A stretch of 64,000 nucleotides of DNA from Candidatus Saccharimonadota bacterium (GCA_946893605.1 OX335598.1:558001-622000), one strand, 5' to 3'; positions 25,568 through 37,196 are shown, counted from the stretch's first letter. Program-made: numbers and translations. The notes: generated by a model from the letters alone, not told the origin.

Positions 25568-27561
25568 TCACTCAGCAAACTGACTATTATAAAGCTCGGC
25601 GTAAAAACCGTTTTGTTTCAGCAGAGTTTTGTGATTGCCCTGCTCGATAATATTCCCGTCCTTAACCACCAAAATCAAATCAGCGTCGCGAATGGTACTC
25701 AAACGGTGCGCGATAACAAAACTAGTTTTCCCCTGCATTAACTTCTCCATGGCTTTTTGAATAAGGACTTCGGTGCGTGTATCAACCGAGCTTGTTGCTT
25801 CGTCCAAAATCAACATCGGCGCCTTCTCTAACATTGCTCTGGCAATTGTCAGCAACTGCTTTTCTCCTGGGAAATGTTAGCAGCCTCTTCGCCCAAGGCC
25901 ATATCATAGCCGCCCGGTAGCGACCGCACAAAATGATCAACATGCGCTTCTTTGGCGGTTTTTATCATCTCTTCCTCGGTGGCTTTTGGATTGCCATACA
26001 TCAAATTCTGACGAATCGTGCCATTAAACAGCCACGTATCTTGCAGCACCATACCAAACATTTGACGCACATCGCTACGTTTCATCTTACGAATATCCAC
26101 GCCGTCAATTTTAATCGAACCGCTATTGATCTCATAAAATCGCATTAGCAAGTTAACCAGCGTCGTTTTTCCAGCGCCAGTCGGACCAACAATCGCTACG
26201 CGCTGACCTGGCTTAATGTGCGCCGACAAACCTTTGATGATTGTTTGGTCTGGCTTATATCCAAAGACGACGTTATCGAATTCAACTTCGCCTTTTACGT
26301 TGGACAATTTTACCAAGTTATTCGATTCAATCGCTTCTTCTGGCTCGTCCAAAAACTCAAACACTCGCTCGGCGGCAGCAGCTGTCGATTGCAAAATATT
26401 AGCAATATTAGCAACCTGAACTAGCGGCTGATTGAACTGATCGACATATTGAATAAACGCCTGAATGTCGCCGATTTTTAGCCGACCATTAATCGCCAGC
26501 CAACCACCCAAAATTGCCATAGCAACGTAGCCAATGTTGCCAATGAAATTCATAATCGGGTGAATCAATCCAGAAAAGAATTGAGCCTTCCAGGCGCTGT
26601 CCTGAAGCCGATTATTGATCTTAGAAAACTTAGCAATCGATTTTTTCTGGCCATTAAAGACGCGCATCACTTGATGTCCGCCATACATTTCTTCAATATG
26701 TCCGTTGAGTTCGCCAAGCTGAGTTTGCTGGCGTAAAAATTGTTTTTGTGAGCTCTTTGCAATTAGCGTAATCACACCACCCGCCAGCGGAAGCACCAAT
26801 AGCGCAACTAGCGACATTTGCCAGCTAATCGAAAACATCATCACCAAAATTCCCAGCACCGTAACCGTTGAAGTTAAAATTTGCGACAAACTCTGATTTA
26901 GCGTTTGGCTAATCGTATCGACGTCATTAGTTATGCGACTAAGAACTTCGCCGTAAGTTTGCTTATCGAAATAACTCAGCGGCAAGCGATTTATTTTTTC
27001 GGACAATTGTTGTCGCATCCTGAAAGTTACGGTTTGCGTCACCTGGGTCATTATCCACGTTTGAATATAGCGAAAAATTGCACTCAACACATACATTCCG
27101 ACTAGCAAAATAATTATTCGCCAAATAGCGTCAAAATGAAATTCTGGACGCCGACTAAGATCTAGCTTTTTAATCGAATCAAGCTGACTGGACGGAATCT
27201 GTTTTTCAATCTCCGACTTATTCGGCAATCGGTTCAAAACGTCCGCGCCAGTAGTTCCCGCTGGCAAAGAAACACCTCTTGGCAATTTGCTAGTGATCGC
27301 CTCGTAGGCTTTCATATTGGCATAATCATCAACAATTTGATTTGTCGCACCGCCTAAAATCTTCGGGCTGGCAATCGCAAAAATCGTGCTCCCAATCGCA
27401 AAAACCAGCACCATCAACATTTGCCATCGAAAATCCGACAAATATTTAATTAGCTTCTTAACCGTCCCCTTGAAATCTTTAGCCTTTTCGCCAGTGCCCA
27501 TTCCGCCCATCGGGCTGCCCATTCGCACTTGCTGACGTTTTTTCGTGGTTTGCCTAGACAT
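25568..27561 (-). pseudogene. ABC exporter, half-transporter B (catalytically canonical), frameshifted in the signature motif
   Basis: MsbA/BmrD-type fusion of a six-helix membrane domain and an ATPase, about 664 residues when repaired. The N-terminus has a Gly/Met-rich tail (MGSPMGGMGTG). Walker A is GPTGAGKTT, the Walker B/catalytic Glu is [11 protein letters not shown], and the H-loop is IAHRLST. The frame breaks in the signature (ANISQ-GEKQLLT): one G is missing at 25866-25867 (CAGGAG for CAGGGAG). Its start overlaps the stop of the upstream half-transporter, so the two form a heterodimer. The one-base lesion may be an assembly error. Confidence 0.88.
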
Positions 27562-29322
27562 TACAACACTCCTTTCGCAGCAATAGACATTTTCTGCAAA
27601 TCATCTTCCGAGAGTTGCGAAGCGGCAATTTCTTGATAAACTTCACAATCTTTCATCAATTCCTGATGCGTTCCCTGACCAACAATTTTTCCCTCATTAA
27701 GCACGATAATTTTATCAGCATTCATAATCGTATTAATTCGCTGACCGACAATTAGCACAGTTTTATTCTTAGTTTCCTTCGCAAGCACAGCCCGTAACTT
27801 CGCGTCCGTCTTAAAATCAAGCGCCGAAAACGAATCGTCAAAAATATAAACATTCGGCTCAACCGCAATAGCCCTCGCAATCGACAAACGCTGGCGCTGA
27901 CCACCAGAAACATTGCTACCGCCCTGAGCGATTTCACTTTTATAACCATTTTTTAACTCGCTAATAAATTCTTCCGCTTGGGCAATTTTGGCCGCTTTTT
28001 TCGACCAACTCATCATTAACCTCAGCGTTACCGTATTTGATATTACTAGCAACCGTTCCGCTAAACAGCACACCTTTTTGCGGCACGTAACCAATTTGAC
28101 CAGACAAATCTTCCAGTTTCAGATTTCTAATATCAACGCCATCAAGCAAAATCTGCCCCGCCGAAACATCATAAAAACGAGGAATCAAATTTATCAACGT
28201 AGACTTTCCCGAACCAGTACTGCCAATAAACGCCGTTGTCTGACCAGGTTCGGCTACAAAATTAATATCCGAAAGCACCGGCAAATCCGCGTCAGGATAA
28301 GTAAACGTAACGTCCTTAAACTCAATTTTTCCCTTGGCATCTTTTGGCAATTTTTTCGGCGACTTCGGGTCAGTAATTGACGGCAAAGTGTCTAAAACTT
28401 CTCCGACTCGACGCACTGATACGGCGGCTCGTGGCACCATAATAAACACCATCGATAGCAACAAGAACGAGATTATCACCTGCATCGCGTATTCCAAAAA
28501 CGCCATCATATTACCAATTTGCAAATTGCCGCTACTTATCAAATGCGCGCCAAACCACACAATTGCCACGCTCGAAAAGTTCATCACTAAAGTCATTATC
28601 GGATCAAGCAACATCATCAAACGGTTCACAAATAAATTCATCCTGTTCAATTCCACGTTAGCTTCTTGGAATTTTTTCTGCTCAATCTTCTCGTTATGGA
28701 ACGCACGAATAACTTTTAGTCCAACCAAATTTTCCCGCGCCACCAAATTAAGTTTATCCACCAGAGTCTGCAATTTCTTAAACCTAGGTACGGCAATCGT
28801 AAATAGCGTAGCGATCACCACGAGCAAAATAAACACCGCCAAAGCGATAATCCAGCTTAAATCGGGCGCATTATTCATGGCTTTTTGCAGACCGCCAATT
28901 GCCATGATCGGTGCCATTAATGCCAGTCTCAGCAGCATTATTGACGTTGTTTGAATCTGCTGAATATCATTCGTTGAGCGCGTAATCAGCGACGCCGTAG
29001 AAAACTTGTTAAAATCCGCCAAAGAAAAACTTTCTATTCGTTCAAACAATTTCAATCGCAATTTCTGCGCCATTCCCGTAGCAATTCGCGCCGCCAAAAA
29101 ACCCACGACAATTGAACAAAACCCACCAGCCGCCGTCACTAAAATCATCATCAAGCCATTATTCCAAATCGCCGACATATCTTGTTTAATAATGCCGTTA
29201 TTAACAATTTCCGACATTTTATCCGGCAGCCACAAATTCGCCATCACAACGCCATACGTGAATCCAATCAAGATGATAAACAGCAGCCAATAGCCTCTAA
29301 AAATTCGTAAAATATGTTTCAT
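27561..29322 (-). pseudogene. ABC exporter, half-transporter A (degenerate ATP site), frameshifted at an A6 run
   Basis: About 586 residues when repaired. Six-helix domain, then Walker A GSTGSGKST, signature NVSGGQRQRL, and Walker B VYIFDDSFSALD, in which the catalytic Glu is replaced by Ser. That is the mark of the degenerate member of heterodimeric exporters, and the partner's altered ISQGE signature fits the same dead site. One extra A in the A6 run at 27996-28001 breaks the frame after VEK; removing it joins the halves cleanly. Start ATG 29322 after AAAGGA; TGA-TATAAT lies further upstream. Confidence 0.88.
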
Positions 29323-29440
29323 TTATAGTCCTTTACGCTCTAAGTCCACCTTATATTATATCATTTTAGGACTAGTTGATTTCATTTTAATAATTACAAT
29401 TGGACAAAAATATCTGTTAGTTTTATACTGTTTTTAGCGT

Positions 29441-29517
29441 CGGGGTGTGGCGCAGCTCGGTAGCGCGCACCGTTCGGGACGGTGAGGTCGCTGGTTCAAA
29501 TCCAGTCACCCCGACCA
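29441..29517 (+). tRNA. tRNA-Pro (CGG)
   Basis: Cloverleaf with acceptor CGGGGTG/CACCCCG, anticodon loop TTCGGGA (CGG at 29475-29477), T arm GCTGG/CCAGT and encoded CCA. TATACT lies about 11 nt upstream. Confidence 0.95.
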
Positions 29518-29582
29518 TGAAATTATTGGGCGTACGTTCAGCTTAATTGAACCTCTGGCTATTAGCAATCAAAGGAGGTTTT

Positions 29583-30050
29583 ATGCGACGAAGAGTAAAC
29601 GTACGCGGAATTATTATCAACAATAAGGGCGAAATTTTCTGCCAAAAATTAACCGCAAACACCGGTAAAGGTCGTGATTTTTGGTGTACACCGGGCGGTG
29701 GTTTAGAAATGGGCGAAGGCTTGCTGGACGGCTTGCGTCGAGAAATGATTGAAGAAACTGGCGTCAAACCAGAAATTGGCAAGTTGTTATTTATACAACA
29801 ATTTGCCGAATCAGGCGAACAATCAGCACACGGCCCGAATGAACAATTGGAATTTTTCTTCCTCATCACCAACTGGCAAGATTACCAGCACATCAACCTG
29901 GAGCAAACTTCTCACGGCGTCGAGGAAGTAGCAGAATGCGGCTTTGTTGATCCGAAAACGACGCGAATTTTACCGAGCTATTTGACAGAGGTTGACCTGG
30001 ACCAGCTGGTTAATAAATTGACAGAAGTTCCAGTTCTAAGCGAATTATAG
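29583..30050 (+). CDS. Nudix hydrolase
   Basis: 155 residues from the ATG at 29583, which follows AAAGGAGG by 5 nt; the frame stays open to 29547 without a better start. The full Nudix box GGGLEMGEGLLDGLRREMIEETGV (G-x5-E-x7-RE-x-x-EE-x-G) is at about residues 38-61. Hydrolyses a nucleoside diphosphate linked to some moiety; substrate unknown. It may be co-transcribed with tRNA-Pro. Confidence 0.92.
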   Translation: MRRRVNVRGIIINNKGEIFCQKLTANTGKGRDFWCTPGGGLEMGEGLLDGLRREMIEETGVKPEIGKLLFIQQFAESGEQSAHGPNEQLEFFFLITNWQDYQHINLEQTSHGVEEVAECGFVDPKTTRILPSYLTEVDLDQLVNKLTEVPVLSEL

Positions 30051-30064
30051 CGAGGTCACTCGGG

Positions 30065-30787
30065 CTATTTGGCGAAGAATTTCTTGGCACGTTCAGTTTT
30101 CGGGTGATCCATAACTTGCTCAGGCGTTCCATTTTCGATAATTTCGCCCTTGTCTAAGAAAATCATCCTAGTCCCAACTTCACGGGCAAATTTCATCTCG
30201 TGCGTAACGATTACCATCGTCATTCCCTTTTTGGCAACTTTTCTAATCACGTCCAGAACTTCGCCAATCATCTCTGGATCTAGCGCTGAAGTTGGCTCAT
30301 CAAAAAGCATGATTTTCGGCTCCATCGCTAGCGCCCGCGCAATTGCCACTCGCTGTTTTTGACCGCCAGACAAACTATTCGGCGAAGCGTCCGCTTTGTC
30401 TAATAGCCCAACATCGTCCAATAAACTTCGCGCCAATTTTGTCGCTTTTTGATCTGAAAATTTACGCAGTTTTTTCGGAGCTAATTTAATATTTTCAATC
30501 ACGCTCAAATTCGGGAACAGATTAAATTGCTGAAAAACCATGCCAATATTCTGACGCAACGCGTTCAAGTTCACGTGTGGATCAGTAATTTTTACTCCAT
30601 CGACGATAATCTCACCCGAAGTCGGCTCTTCTAATAAGTTCAGACAGCGCAAGAATGTCGACTTGCCAGAACCAGACGAGCCAACCACCACGACAATCTC
30701 ACCTTCTTCAATTTCCACGTCAATATCGCGAAGAACTCGATTCGTGCCGAACGTTTTTTTCAAGTTTTTAACGCTGATCATCGTCAT
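30065..30787 (-). CDS. Amino-acid ABC importer, ATP-binding protein (GlnQ type)
   Basis: 240 residues. Walker [11 protein letters not shown]-loop [10 protein letters not shown], signature LSGGQKQR, Walker [15 protein letters not shown] and H-loop VTHEM: the polar amino-acid transport subclass. It overlaps the permease gene by 20 nt. Last of a three-gene import operon that may feed the arginine pathway; substrate not determinable. Confidence 0.94.
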   Translation of the reverse strand: MTMISVKNLKKTFGTNRVLRDIDVEIEEGEIVVVVGSSGSGKSTFLRCLNLLEEPTSGEIIVDGVKITDPHVNLNALRQNIGMVFQQFNLFPNLSVIENIKLAPKKLRKFSDQKATKLARSLLDDVGLLDKADASPNSLSGGQKQRVAIARALAMEPKIMLFDEPTSALDPEMIGEVLDVIRKVAKKGMTMVIVTHEMKFAREVGTRMIFLDKGEIIENGTPEQVMDHPKTERAKKFFAK

Positions 30788-31478
30788 GTTTCAATTTCCT
30801 TTCTACTCGCGCCATTACTCGCGTAAAAATCGCCGTCAAAATTAAGTACATCGCAGCAGCAGCAAATAGCGACTGAAAAGCTGTCGCCGTTTGAAAACGA
30901 ATATTGTCCGCGCCCCGCATAATATCATTCAGACCAATCCAACCAACAACCGAAGTTTCCTTTAATAGCGCGATAAATTCACTAATCAACGCCGGCAATG
31001 AATTTCTCATTGCTTGTGGTAAAATAACCAGCCGCATTGCCTGCCAATTACTCAATCCCAAAGACCTGGCTGCTTCCATTTGACCCTTGTCAATACTCTG
31101 AATTCCGCCACGAATAATCTCGGCGATATACGCGCCGCTATTTATCCCGAACGCCACCGCTGCCACAAAAATCTTTGGCATAAATTGATACGACCCAAAA
31201 ACGACGTAATACATAATCAATAGTTGAACCAAAAGTGGCGTGCCGCGAATGATATCGACATAAATTTTTCCCAGACTAGCCAGCGGATTAAAGTTCGCGA
31301 GTCTGCTTGTTTTCATCCTGCCAAATGGTCGTAAATTCGACGTGCGCATCAGGGCGACAAGCACACCAATTGCCGATCCTAAAATCAGCGACAACACAGT
31401 CAAAACCAGTGTCACCTCTAATCCATGCCATAAAAATAGCCATCGACCGCCACCAAAAATCACTTCCCAAAAATTCAC
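30768..31478 (-). CDS. Amino-acid ABC importer, permease
   Basis: 236 residues, HisM/GlnP type. Five membrane segments, the EAA loop [21 protein letters not shown] that docks on the ATPase, and the [10 protein letters not shown] motif early on. An insert of about 20 basic residues ([20 protein letters not shown]) lies after the first helices. Its start overlaps the binding-protein gene by 4 nt (ATGA). Confidence 0.93.
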   Translation of the reverse strand: MNFWEVIFGGGRWLFLWHGLEVTLVLTVLSLILGSAIGVLVALMRTSNLRPFGRMKTSRLANFNPLASLGKIYVDIIRGTPLLVQLLIMYYVVFGSYQFMPKIFVAAVAFGINSGAYIAEIIRGGIQSIDKGQMEAARSLGLSNWQAMRLVILPQAMRNSLPALISEFIALLKETSVVGWIGLNDIMRGADNIRFQTATAFQSLFAAAAMYLILTAIFTRVMARVERKLKHDDDQR

Positions 31479-32266
31479 GACTTAGCCTCCTCGCCAAAAT
31501 ATTTGCGGATCAGCTTTTCATAACGGCCATCTTTTTTCATCTTGGCAATTTCTTTATTGACCTTTTCCAAGAGATCTTTATTGTCCTTTTTAATAGCAAT
31601 CGCATAACTTTCATCGCTGAGCGCGCCCGGTAAGATTTCTAAGTCAGAAAATCCAGCCGAATACTGCTTTGCGGGAGCGTCGTCCAGAATGACCGCTTCA
31701 ATTTTTCCCGAACTTAATTCCTGCAAAACACTCGGCGCGGTTTGGAATTGTGTGACTGATGCGCCAGCAATCTTAGACGCCAAGGTATCGCCAGTCGTAC
31801 CCAGCTGTACGCCAATTTTTCGCCCTGGCAATTGATATTTATTACGAATCGGACTGCCCTTTTTAACAATTATTCTCTGTGACGCCGAATAATACGGATC
31901 TGAAAACAACGCATTTTTCTCTCGCTCAGGCGTCACTGTCATTCCAGCCGCCACCATATCAATCTGTCCACTATCCAGCGCCGGAAGTAGCCCGTCAAAC
32001 GACATATCTTCGACCTTCAAATCCTTACCCAAGCTTTTAGCAATTTCCCTCGCCAGATCAATGTCAAAGCCAACCACTTGATTGTTATCAATATATTCAA
32101 ACGGCTTAAATCCAGCATTCGTACCCATCACTAAAACATCAGTTTTTGAGCCAATTACGCCATCTCGATGTAGAATATCGCCCAACATCAAACAAATCAT
32201 CCCCGCAAATAAAACCAGCCCAATCCACCAACTAATTCCGAATGTGCGCGTCTTATTCTTGCTCAT
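31475..32266 (-). CDS. Amino-acid ABC importer, membrane-anchored substrate-binding protein
   Basis: 263 residues from ATG 32266. N-terminal anchor (residues 8-28) with no lipobox cysteine, then a family 3 binding domain: TNAGFKPFEYIDNNQVVGFD, DMSFDGLLPALDSGQIDM, TPEREKNALFSDPYY and VQLGTTGD. The Arg and Asp ligands of the amino-acid alpha groups are in the expected places. The frame is open further up, but TATAAT (32273-32278) ends 6 nt before this ATG and decides the start. Confidence 0.92.
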   Translation of the reverse strand: MSKNKTRTFGISWWIGLVLFAGMICLMLGDILHRDGVIGSKTDVLVMGTNAGFKPFEYIDNNQVVGFDIDLAREIAKSLGKDLKVEDMSFDGLLPALDSGQIDMVAAGMTVTPEREKNALFSDPYYSASQRIIVKKGSPIRNKYQLPGRKIGVQLGTTGDTLASKIAGASVTQFQTAPSVLQELSSGKIEAVILDDAPAKQYSAGFSDLEILPGALSDESYAIAIKKDNKDLLEKVNKEIAKMKKDGRYEKLIRKYFGEEAKS

Positions 32267-32272
32267 GCTTTT

Positions 32273-32312
32273 ATTATACCCCTTCATCCTCAAAAAACGT
32301 AAGTGATATAAT
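32273..32312. promoter_or_regulatory. Divergent leaderless promoters between the binding-protein and LtaS-like genes
   Basis: Minus strand: TATAAT (32278-32273) ends 6 nt before the ATG of the importer operon. Plus strand: TGA-TATAAT (32304-32312) ends 6 nt before GTG 32319. Only about 28 bases separate the two -10 boxes, so both polymerases compete for the same stretch. Confidence 0.7.
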
Positions 32313-32318
32313 AGGATA

Positions 32319-33883
32319 GTGAGAAAAATTAAATTTACCAAACGTTTCTGGATTAAATCAATATCAATCATTTTGCTTTTTTGGCGGCATTTTGCTTAAT
32401 TGCGGCGCGATATAAATATATAGTCTTTAAAGATTCACAAATCGACGAGATAATTTTTTATTTCGTCAACGGATTAGCTGGTGGCAAATCTGACAATTTA
32501 TGGTCGGCTGTCCTGCAAAATCTTCCGCTAGTTCTCCTATTATTCGGCACTTTATTAATCCCAATATTCGACAAATCGATCTCTTTTATCAATCGCATAA
32601 TCGCCTTTTGCTTGAAAAAAATCAAATCATCACGAAAATTTACCCTGCCGTTTTTGAGATTACGAAATCAAGCAATTTACTCGCTAAGTATGTTTTTAAT
32701 TGCGTTTATTTTACTCATCCAAAGCTTTAACATTCCTAGCTATATCTATGCTCTCACTCAATCAACCAAACTTTACGAGGAAAATTACGTCAATCCAAAA
32801 ACCGACAAATTAACTTTTCCAGAGAAAAAGCGCAACTTAATATACATCTATTTAGAGTCAATGGAAAACACTTTAGCATCAAAGGCTAATGGCGGCAGTT
32901 CCGAAACCTCCATCATTCCAGAGCTGGAAGAATTGGTATTAAAAAACACCTCATTCTCAAACAAAGCATCTGGCGTCGGCGGCGCTTTACCTGCAACAAA
33001 CACGGGCTGGACCGTGGCAGGAATGGCTGCACAATCCGCTGGTGTTCCGCTGAAGGAAAACTTGGTTGGTGGACGCGACCATAATGCGCTTGGCGAATTT
33101 AAGAGGTTTTTGCCAGGAGCATATAGTCTTGGTGAGATTTTAGAAAAACAAGGCTATAATCAAACATTTGTTATGGGCTCTGAAGCAAGTTTTGGCGGGC
33201 GCGATAAACTACTAACTCAACACGGCAACTTTGATATTAAGGATTACAATTATGCCAAACAGCACGGAAAAATTGCCGAAAACTACAACGTTTGGTGGGG
33301 ATATGAAGACAAAAAATTATTCCAATTTGCCCGCGAAGAAGCCTCACGTTTAGCAGTGTCAGACAAGCCATTTAACTTGCAACTATTGACCGCCGATACA
33401 CATTTTACTGATGGCTATTTGGATGAAACCTGCGCCAAAACCTTCAGTAATCAATACGACAATGTCCACGCTTGCTCCTCAAAACAAGTCGCCGCATTCG
33501 TCAATTGGGTTAAATCTCAGCCATTTTATAAAAACACCACAATTATCATTTCTGGCGATCACTTAGGAATGCAGACTTCATACTATGACGAAAAAATTGG
33601 TGGAACTAATTATCAGCGAACTATCTACAACACGTTTATCAATCCAGCTATTTCAACTAGCTATTCAAAGAACCGTCAATTCACGACATTCGATATGTAT
33701 CCATCAACCTTGGCGGCATTAGGAATTAAAATTGACGGCGACCGATTAGGTCTGGGCACAAATTTATTCTCTGGGAAGAAAACCTTGGTCGAACAGTACG
33801 GCGGAATTGAAAACTTAAATTCAGAACTCTCCAAACGTTCTGCTTATTACGAAAAAAAGATCTTCGCTAAATCCGGTGATTAG
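32319..33883 (+). pseudogene. LtaS/MdoB-like sulfatase-fold phosphoglycerol transferase, frameshifted near residue 20
   Basis: Envelope polymer synthesis enzyme candidate, about 522 residues when repaired. A GTG start at 32319 stands 6 nt after TGA-TATAAT and opens a frame (KFTKRFWIKSISIILL) that joins the long frame if one T is added to the T6 run at 32377-32382. Otherwise the long frame starts inside the first membrane helix with TTG 32381. Three membrane helices, then the extracytoplasmic alkaline-phosphatase-like domain: YIYLESMENT (metal-binding Glu), the candidate nucleophile Thr in LPATNTGWT, TADTHFTDGY and ISGDHLGM. Overlaps convergent galE by 4 nt. Confidence 0.85.
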
Positions 33884-34893
33884 CCGTTGTAACCGTTTGG
33901 ATTATTGTTTTGCCAGTTCCAAGCGTCGCGGCAAGCATCTTCAATTGTCAATTCTGCTCGCCAACCTAGTTCTTTTTCCGCCAAGCCTGGGTCTGCATAG
34001 CACGTCGCAATGTCACCTGCCCGACGTGGCGTAACTTGATATGGAACATCACGACCAGACGCCTTCTCAAACGCCTTCACTAATTCCAAAACTGAAGTGC
34101 CACGACCGGTGCCGATATTATAGACTTTATATTCGTTCGGTCGACCCAAATTCTCCAGAGCTGCCACGTGAGCCTTCGCCAAATCAACCACGTGAATATA
34201 ATCACGCACGCCAGTTCCATCTGGAGTGTCATAATCGTCGCCAAAAACGCTCAAATATTCTCGCTTACCAACAGCAACTTGCGACACAAACGGCAGGAGA
34301 TTATTTGGGATTCCTGAGGGATTTTCCCCGATGCGACCGCTCGGATGCGCGCCAACTGGATTAAAATAGCGGAGAGATGTAAATTGCCAATTTTGATTTG
34401 TCGCAGAAATATCGCGGAGCATTTGCTCAATCATCAACTTTGTTTGGCCATATGGATTCGTGGCAGACAACGGCATATCTTCGGTAACTGGTAATTTAGC
34501 AGGATCGCCATAAACTGTTGCCGAACTAGAAAACACCAATTTCTTCACGTCAAATTCTTGCATCACATCAAGCAAAACCAACGTGCTTTCAAGGTTATTT
34601 TTATAGTAAAGAAGCGCCTTTTCAACCGACTCGCCAACCGCCTTCAACCCAGCAAAATGAATTACAGCATCAATTTTCTCAGATTTAAACAATTCTGATA
34701 GTCGCTGATGATCACATAAATCGAATTTGTGAAACGGTATTGATTGACCAGTAATTTCTTCAACTCGCCTCAGACTTTCAACGGACGAATTTGATAAGTT
34801 ATCGACCACCACTACGTTATGATTTGATGGTAATAGTTCGATGATTGTGTGACCGCCGATATATCCAGCGCCACCAGTGACAAGAATATTCAT
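33880..34893 (-). CDS. galE: UDP-glucose 4-epimerase GalE
   Basis: 337 residues, extended SDR. NAD motif GGAGYIGGHT (residues 7-16), FSSSATVYGDP and the catalytic YxxxK in NPYGQTKLMIEQ, plus the substrate loop GAHPSGRIGENP. Interconverts UDP-Glc and UDP-Gal (or the HexNAc forms) for surface glycans. TGA-TATACT (34900-34908) ends 6 nt before the ATG. Confidence 0.95.
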   Translation of the reverse strand: MNILVTGGAGYIGGHTIIELLPSNHNVVVVDNLSNSSVESLRRVEEITGQSIPFHKFDLCDHQRLSELFKSEKIDAVIHFAGLKAVGESVEKALLYYKNNLESTLVLLDVMQEFDVKKLVFSSSATVYGDPAKLPVTEDMPLSATNPYGQTKLMIEQMLRDISATNQNWQFTSLRYFNPVGAHPSGRIGENPSGIPNNLLPFVSQVAVGKREYLSVFGDDYDTPDGTGVRDYIHVVDLAKAHVAALENLGRPNEYKVYNIGTGRGTSVLELVKAFEKASGRDVPYQVTPRRAGDIATCYADPGLAEKELGWRAELTIEDACRDAWNWQNNNPNGYNG

Positions 34894-34928
34894 ACATTTA
34901 GTATATCACAAAATGACTATTTATTTTA

Positions 34929-34955
34929 TTAGCACTCTTGCACTGAGAGTGCTAA
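34929..34955. promoter_or_regulatory. CIRCE operator (HrcA binding site)
   Basis: Perfect inverted repeat TTAGCACTC-N9-GAGTGCTAA, identical to the CIRCE consensus. It overlaps the -35 and spacer of the clpB promoter, so HrcA would block RNA polymerase directly and heat or misfolded protein would relieve it. Confidence 0.95.
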
Positions 34956-34966
34956 TTTGTTATGAT
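34938..34966 (+). promoter_or_regulatory. clpB promoter
   Basis: TTGCAC (34938-34943), 17-bp spacer, TATGAT (34961-34966) with a TG one base upstream. The leader is about 70 nt and has AAAGGAGG before the clpB ATG. Confidence 0.8.
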
Positions 34967-35041
34967 AACTACATCAAATTTCACCATTCTGTCTTTTACT
35001 GGGGCGCAACAAATTAGACTAAAAACCAAAAGGAGGATTTT

Positions 35042-37189
35042 ATGCCACCAAACATGAATCAAGAAGAAACGACTAAACCACTCGAAAAATTCGGTACAGA
35101 TATAACAGCGTTGGCGCGAGAAGGTAAACTCGATCCAGTGATCGGTCGAGATGAAGAAATTCGACGCACTATGCAGATTTTAAGTCGCCGCACCAAAAAC
35201 AATCCCGTCCTCATCGGTGAGCCGGGAGTTGGTAAAACCGCAATTGTTGAGGCGTTGGCGCAACGAATTGTCAAAGGTAACGTTCCCGCCTCACTAAAAG
35301 ATAAACGACTAATTTCCCTGGAGATTTCCAGTCTTCTGGCGGGCGCTAGTTTTCGCGGACAATTTGAAGATCGATTGAAAGCTGTTCTGAAAGAAGTAGA
35401 AGACGCAGCCGGCGAGATTATTCTTTTTGTCGATGAAATTCACACCATGGTTGGCGCTGGAAAAAGTGAAGGCAGTGTGGACGCGGGCAATATGTTAAAG
35501 CCAGCGCTGGCTCGCGGAAAATTACACATGATTGGCGCGACGACGCTCGCTGAATATCGCCAATATGTCGAAAAAGATGCCGCCCTAGAACGAAGATTTC
35601 AACCAGTTTACGTTGGCGAACCAAGCTTTGACGACACCGTCGCCATTTTGCGCGGATTGAAGGAAAAATACGAAATTCATCACGGAGTAAAAATCGCTGA
35701 TGACGCAATCGTGGCAGCCGCCAGATTATCCACCAGATATTTGCCTGACCGATTTTTGCCAGACAAAGCAGTCGACTTGCTTGACGAAGCGACCAGCTCG
35801 CTCAAAATGCAATTGGAAAGCGTGCCAATTGCGCTGGATCGATTGAATAATAGACGCTTGCAATTGGAAATCGAGGAAGCGGCACTGAAAAAGGACAAAT
35901 CCGATCACGCCAATATTCGCAAAGATGAAATCAAGGAGCAAATTGCCGAGATTCGCACAAAAGCCGAAGTGATTGATAAAAAATGGCAACACGAAAAAGA
36001 CATTTTGCAAACCGTCAACACGACTACCGAAAAAATGGACAATCTGCGCTCACAATTAGAAATTGCTGAACGCGACGCAGACTTAGCCACCGCCAGCCGC
36101 ATTAAGTATGGCGATTTGCCGGAGCTGGAGAAAAAATTAGCAAGCGCCCGCGAAGAACTAGCGGCAATTCCAACTCACGATCGATTACTCCGCGAAGAAG
36201 TTACGCCTGACGATATCGCCGGCGTGGTAGCGCGCTGGACCGGAATTCCGGTGGAGCGATTGATGGAAAGCGAATCCAGCAAATTGACCAAATTAGAGGA
36301 ATCAATCAGCCGCCAAGTCATCGGACAAGATCGCGCCGTGGCGGCCGTGGCGAGCGCCATTCGTAGGTCACGCGCTGGACTCGGCGACGTCAATCGACCG
36401 ATTGGCTCATTCCTATTCCTCGGCCCTACTGGCGTGGGAAAAACAGAAGTCGCCCGCAGTTTATGTCGTGAATTATTCGACGACGAGCACGCCATGATTC
36501 GAATTGACATGAGTGAATATATGGAACGACACGCCGTAGCCAGATTGATCGGTTCGCCTCCAGGATATGTCGGCTACGATCAAGGCGGTCAATTGACGGA
36601 AGCCGTTAGGCGACGCCCTTATAGCGTGGTTTTGTTTGACGAAATCGAAAAAGCACATTCCGACGTGTTTAACGTTCTATTGCAAGTTTTGGACGACGGT
36701 CGATTGACGGATGGACAAGGTCGAACAATTGATTTTAGTAACACTATTATAATCATGACCAGTAATGTCGGATCACAAATGATTATGGATTATAGTGGTG
36801 ATGATATTAGCTCGCTCGACAATCAAATTTTAGAGACGCTTCGTGGTCATTTCCGTCCAGAATTCTTAAACCGAATTGACGACATTGTGATTTTTGACCG
36901 AATCCATCCTGAATCAATGCGTGCAATTGTTGACGTGCAATTAGAAAAAGTTGTTCGCCAAGTTAAAGATAGTCGCGACATAACGCTGGATTTTGACAAT
37001 AGCGTTTGCGATATGTTGGCGCGAGATGGCTACGACCCGAGTTTCGGCGCTCGGCCACTTAAGCGCTTGATTCAAAAACGCGTGCTTGATCCCTTGGCGC
37101 TCGAACTGATCGACGGGCGAATTCACGACGGAGATACAGTAAAAGTTGCTGCCGTGGATGATCGAATTGCCTTTACGAATATCGTATAA
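35042..37189 (+). CDS. clpB: ClpB disaggregase lacking the N-terminal domain
   Basis: Hexameric AAA+ chaperone that extracts proteins from aggregates. 715 residues. It begins almost directly at the first AAA domain ([20 protein letters not shown]), matching the family minus its N domain of about 145 residues. Walker A1 GEPGVGKT, Walker B1 [10 protein letters not shown], a full coiled-coil M domain (about 260-385), Walker A2 GPTGVGKTE and Walker B2 [11 protein letters not shown]. The M domain separates it from ClpA/ClpC, and no ClpP-docking loop is obvious. Start set by AAAGGAGG. Controlled by CIRCE. Confidence 0.94.
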   Translation: MPPNMNQEETTKPLEKFGTDITALAREGKLDPVIGRDEEIRRTMQILSRRTKNNPVLIGEPGVGKTAIVEALAQRIVKGNVPASLKDKRLISLEISSLLAGASFRGQFEDRLKAVLKEVEDAAGEIILFVDEIHTMVGAGKSEGSVDAGNMLKPALARGKLHMIGATTLAEYRQYVEKDAALERRFQPVYVGEPSFDDTVAILRGLKEKYEIHHGVKIADDAIVAAARLSTRYLPDRFLPDKAVDLLDEATSSLKMQLESVPIALDRLNNRRLQLEIEEAALKKDKSDHANIRKDEIKEQIAEIRTKAEVIDKKWQHEKDILQTVNTTTEKMDNLRSQLEIAERDADLATASRIKYGDLPELEKKLASAREELAAIPTHDRLLREEVTPDDIAGVVARWTGIPVERLMESESSKLTKLEESISRQVIGQDRAVAAVASAIRRSRAGLGDVNRPIGSFLFLGPTGVGKTEVARSLCRELFDDEHAMIRIDMSEYMERHAVARLIGSPPGYVGYDQGGQLTEAVRRRPYSVVLFDEIEKAHSDVFNVLLQVLDDGRLTDGQGRTIDFSNTIIIMTSNVGSQMIMDYSGDDISSLDNQILETLRGHFRPEFLNRIDDIVIFDRIHPESMRAIVDVQLEKVVRQVKDSRDITLDFDNSVCDMLARDGYDPSFGARPLKRLIQKRVLDPLALELIDGRIHDGDTVKVAAVDDRIAFTNIV

Positions 37190-37190
37190 T
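37185..37190 (+). promoter_or_regulatory. -10 box embedded in the clpB stop codon
   Basis: TATAAT contains the clpB TAA stop and ends 6 nt before the ATG of the downstream methyltransferase gene, giving it a separate leaderless transcript. Confidence 0.6.
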
Positions 37191-37196
37191 AGATGC

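Noticed and set aside
3599-28001. Programmed ribosomal frameshifting at A6 runs
   Set aside because: Both sites need a +1 shift (or loss of one A), not the -1 shift expected at A-AAA-AAG, and no stimulatory stem or internal Shine-Dalgarno was evident. Indel error or mutation is simpler.
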